Below are positions 62,644-64,000 of a stretch of DNA of 64,000 nucleotides, piece by piece (the first letter of the stretch is position 1; the number at the start of each line of letters is the position of its first letter). A model generated the notes under the pieces. That model was not told where the DNA came from and searched no databases. It worked only from the letters and a program-made list of their open reading frames with translations. Both the position numbers and the translations under genes were made by a program. Origin of the DNA: Eubacterium sp. (GTDB taxonomy: Bacteria; Bacillota; Clostridia; Lachnospirales; Lachnospiraceae); NCBI GenBank assembly GCA_017433295.1, contig JAFRHL010000025.1, positions 1 to 64,000 of the forward strand, written 5' to 3'.

Positions 62644-63705
62644 ATGAGATCGTTTGATTACAGCTGGCTTTATGATAAAGCCTGGGGAACAGATATTCTG
62701 AATCTTGTTGCAAAAATCCACGAGTGTAAAGGAAGACAGGATTTATTCATCCGTCAAAAGCCTGTGGAGTTGAATCGTCTGGTTGAAATCGCAAAGATAC
62801 AGAGTACGGAGGCATCCAATAAAATTGAAGGCATCGTCACAACAAGCACTCGTATGAAGCAGCTTTTTGAAGAGAAGACTACTCCAAGGAATCGGGATGA
62901 AGATGAGATTATGGGTTACCGGGATGTCCTGAATACGATTCATGAGAGTAATGAGTACATTCCGATCCGTCCATCGTATATCCTTCAGCTTCACCGGGAT
63001 CTTTTGAAAAGAGCGGGATTATCATACGGAGGTCATTTTAAGAACGTTCAGAATTACATCAATGAAACAAAACCTGATGGAACCGTTGTAACCAGGTTCA
63101 CGCCGATTGCTCCGTATGACACACCGGATGCAATGGAAAATTTATGCAACGCCTATGAGGAGGCTAATGCAAACGAGAAGATAGATTCACTGATTCTTAT
63201 TCCGACATTTATATGTGACTTCCTTTGCATCCATCCGTTTAATGATGGCAACGGAAGGATGAGCAGACTGCTCACGCTGCTTCTTCTGTATAAAAACGGG
63301 TATAACGTTGGAAAATACATCAGCATTGAAAAGAAGATAGAGAAAACGAAAGATCGTTATTACGAAACTCTCGAAAAATCCGATGTAGGATGGCATGAAG
63401 AAGAAAATGATCCGACACCGTTTATCAGATATATGCTGCAGGCAATCCTGGCCTGTTATACAGAATTTGAAGAGAGAGTCGGATTAATGACTGAAAGCGG
63501 AAACGGCAGCACAGCATACGACATAGTTAAAAAGTATATCGAAGAAAAAATCGGCAAGTTCACGGGGGCGGAGGTTGTAGCTCATTGTCCGAGCATAGGA
63601 AGATCCTCTGCGCTGGCAGCATTGAAGAAACTTACTGACGAAGGCCTTATAATCCGGGAAGGGGCAGGCCGAAATACATTTTACTATCGCACTGACAGCA
63701 AATGA
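62644..63705 (+). CDS. Fic-family AMP-transferase with C-terminal winged helix
   Basis: The 353-residue protein starts at ATG 62644 (GAAAGGAG). Order: Fic_N domain (about 15-75) with the inhibitory helix TEASNKIEG, matching (S/T)xxxE(G/N); Fic domain with the catalytic motif HPFNDGNGRMSR; and a C-terminal winged helix-turn-helix (VAHCPSIGRSSALAALKKL). This is a self-inhibited Fic protein that would AMPylate a target when released. The DNA-binding tail and operator-rich promoter suggest that it represses itself. It lies next to a restriction-modification gene in an AT-richer island. Confidence 0.92.
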   Translation: MRSFDYSWLYDKAWGTDILNLVAKIHECKGRQDLFIRQKPVELNRLVEIAKIQSTEASNKIEGIVTTSTRMKQLFEEKTTPRNRDEDEIMGYRDVLNTIHESNEYIPIRPSYILQLHRDLLKRAGLSYGGHFKNVQNYINETKPDGTVVTRFTPIAPYDTPDAMENLCNAYEEANANEKIDSLILIPTFICDFLCIHPFNDGNGRMSRLLTLLLLYKNGYNVGKYISIEKKIEKTKDRYYETLEKSDVGWHEEENDPTPFIRYMLQAILACYTEFEERVGLMTESGNGSTAYDIVKKYIEEKIGKFTGAEVVAHCPSIGRSSALAALKKLTDEGLIIREGAGRNTFYYRTDSK

Positions 63706-63761
63706 TTTATATCGTTTGTGCAAAATGGTACGCATAGCGATATTTTTTAAACCAAATAAAA

Positions 63762-63830
63762 CCGCCGGGCCCCATGCAGTTTACACATGAGAACCCGGCG
63801 GCTGAGGAAGACTGCCCTGCACAGGGCAGT
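63762..63830 (-). terminator. Terminator region of the SAF-domain gene
   Basis: Read on the minus strand: a palindrome ACTGCCCTG/CAGGGCAGT (63811-63830), then a stem CCGCCGGG/CCCGGCGG (63794-63801 with 63762-63769) followed by TTTTATTT. The second is a typical Rho-independent terminator. Confidence 0.75.
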
Positions 63831-63853
63831 CCCTTGTATATAAAATATAATTC

Positions 63854-64000
63854 TTACAGGATATGCTTTCCGTACATAGCATCCTGCTCTTTACGAAGCT
63901 TGTAGATCAGGGTGTTCTTGTCAAGGTCTACCATATCATAGGTGATCAGGTCGCCCTTCTTGCAGTCTACCTTCATAACGGCGTTCTTGTTGACCAGGCC
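63854..64000 (-). CDS. SAF-domain protein, probably NAD(P)-dependent oxidoreductase (C-terminus only)
   Basis: The last 48 residues are present: AVMKVDCKKGDLITYDMVDL and KLRKEQDAMYG, ending KHIL. This matches the SAF-like tail of homoserine-dehydrogenase-like oxidoreductases in Firmicutes (a reductive KKGDLITYDMV loop). The rest lies beyond the window. The family is inferred from the tail alone. Confidence 0.6.
   Translation of the reverse strand, partial: GLVNKNAVMKVDCKKGDLITYDMVDLDKNTLIYKLRKEQDAMYGKHIL

Overview
The window reads like the chromosome of an anaerobic Firmicute of the Lachnospiraceae type (Clostridia). The reasons are strong GGAGG-type ribosome binding sites with some GTG/TTG starts, a BMP-family nucleoside ABC operon, a YesM/LytS-type kinase, a Cys-type formate dehydrogenase, MATE and APC transporters fused to signalling domains, and many hybrid histidine kinases and GGDEF/EAL proteins. 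This is inferred from gene families, not from a database match.

Layout. 1-0.7 kb: 3' end of a 23S rRNA gene, then tRNA-Asn, tRNA-Glu and tRNA-Cys behind a recognisable promoter, with no 5S gene downstream of the 23S. 0.9-8.7 kb: small housekeeping genes (free methionine-R-sulfoxide reductase, DinB, a ketopantoate-reductase-like enzyme, YbjQ, DUF1304, SRAP, MTA/SAH nucleosidase) mixed with gene remnants. 8.7-13.6 kb: a complete four-gene BMP-type nucleoside ABC transporter on the minus strand. 13.7-25 kb: a strongly decayed zone with pseudogenes of a PPOX-like protein, a symporter, a TctC-like receptor, two hybrid kinases and an IS4-type transposase; intact genes within it are a fucosyltransferase-like protein, uridine kinase, a GIY-YIG protein and a double-glycine leader peptide. 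25-31 kb: HNH protein, phosphotriesterase-like hydrolase, MATE-ATPase fusion, PPC/DUF296 protein and a membrane protein. 31-42 kb: a signalling block with a hybrid kinase, a diguanylate cyclase, a 1407-residue APC permease-hybrid kinase fusion and a broken EAL gene. 42-48.5 kb: a LytS-type kinase with an XRE-receiver regulator, divergent from a two-gene NADP-type formate dehydrogenase. 48.7-55.2 kb: two multi-domain EAL proteins with degenerate GGDEF motifs and a YfiH-family laccase-domain protein. 55.2-59.1 kb: carbonic anhydrase and a phosphatidylethanolamine cluster (PAP2, UPF0104 flippase-like, PssA, Psd). 59.1-59.9 kb: gene-free DNA with three large inverted repeats. 59.9-63.7 kb: an AT-richer island with a frameshifted single-chain restriction-modification gene and a Fic gene with an operator-rich promoter. 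The end holds the 3' part of a SAF-domain protein.

Two themes stand out. First, many genes have been shortened by internal deletions that join their N- and C-terminal parts (rhomboid, NifX-like, glyoxalase, IS630 and IS4 transposases, two kinases, EAL), as if a deletion-prone process had worked across the first 42 kb. Second, the DNA carries several dispersed palindromic repeat families. One is a 27-nt hairpin whose sequence also forms the outer part of a 43-bp terminal inverted repeat of the IS4-type element, and which has become the C-terminal coding sequence of at least three genes.
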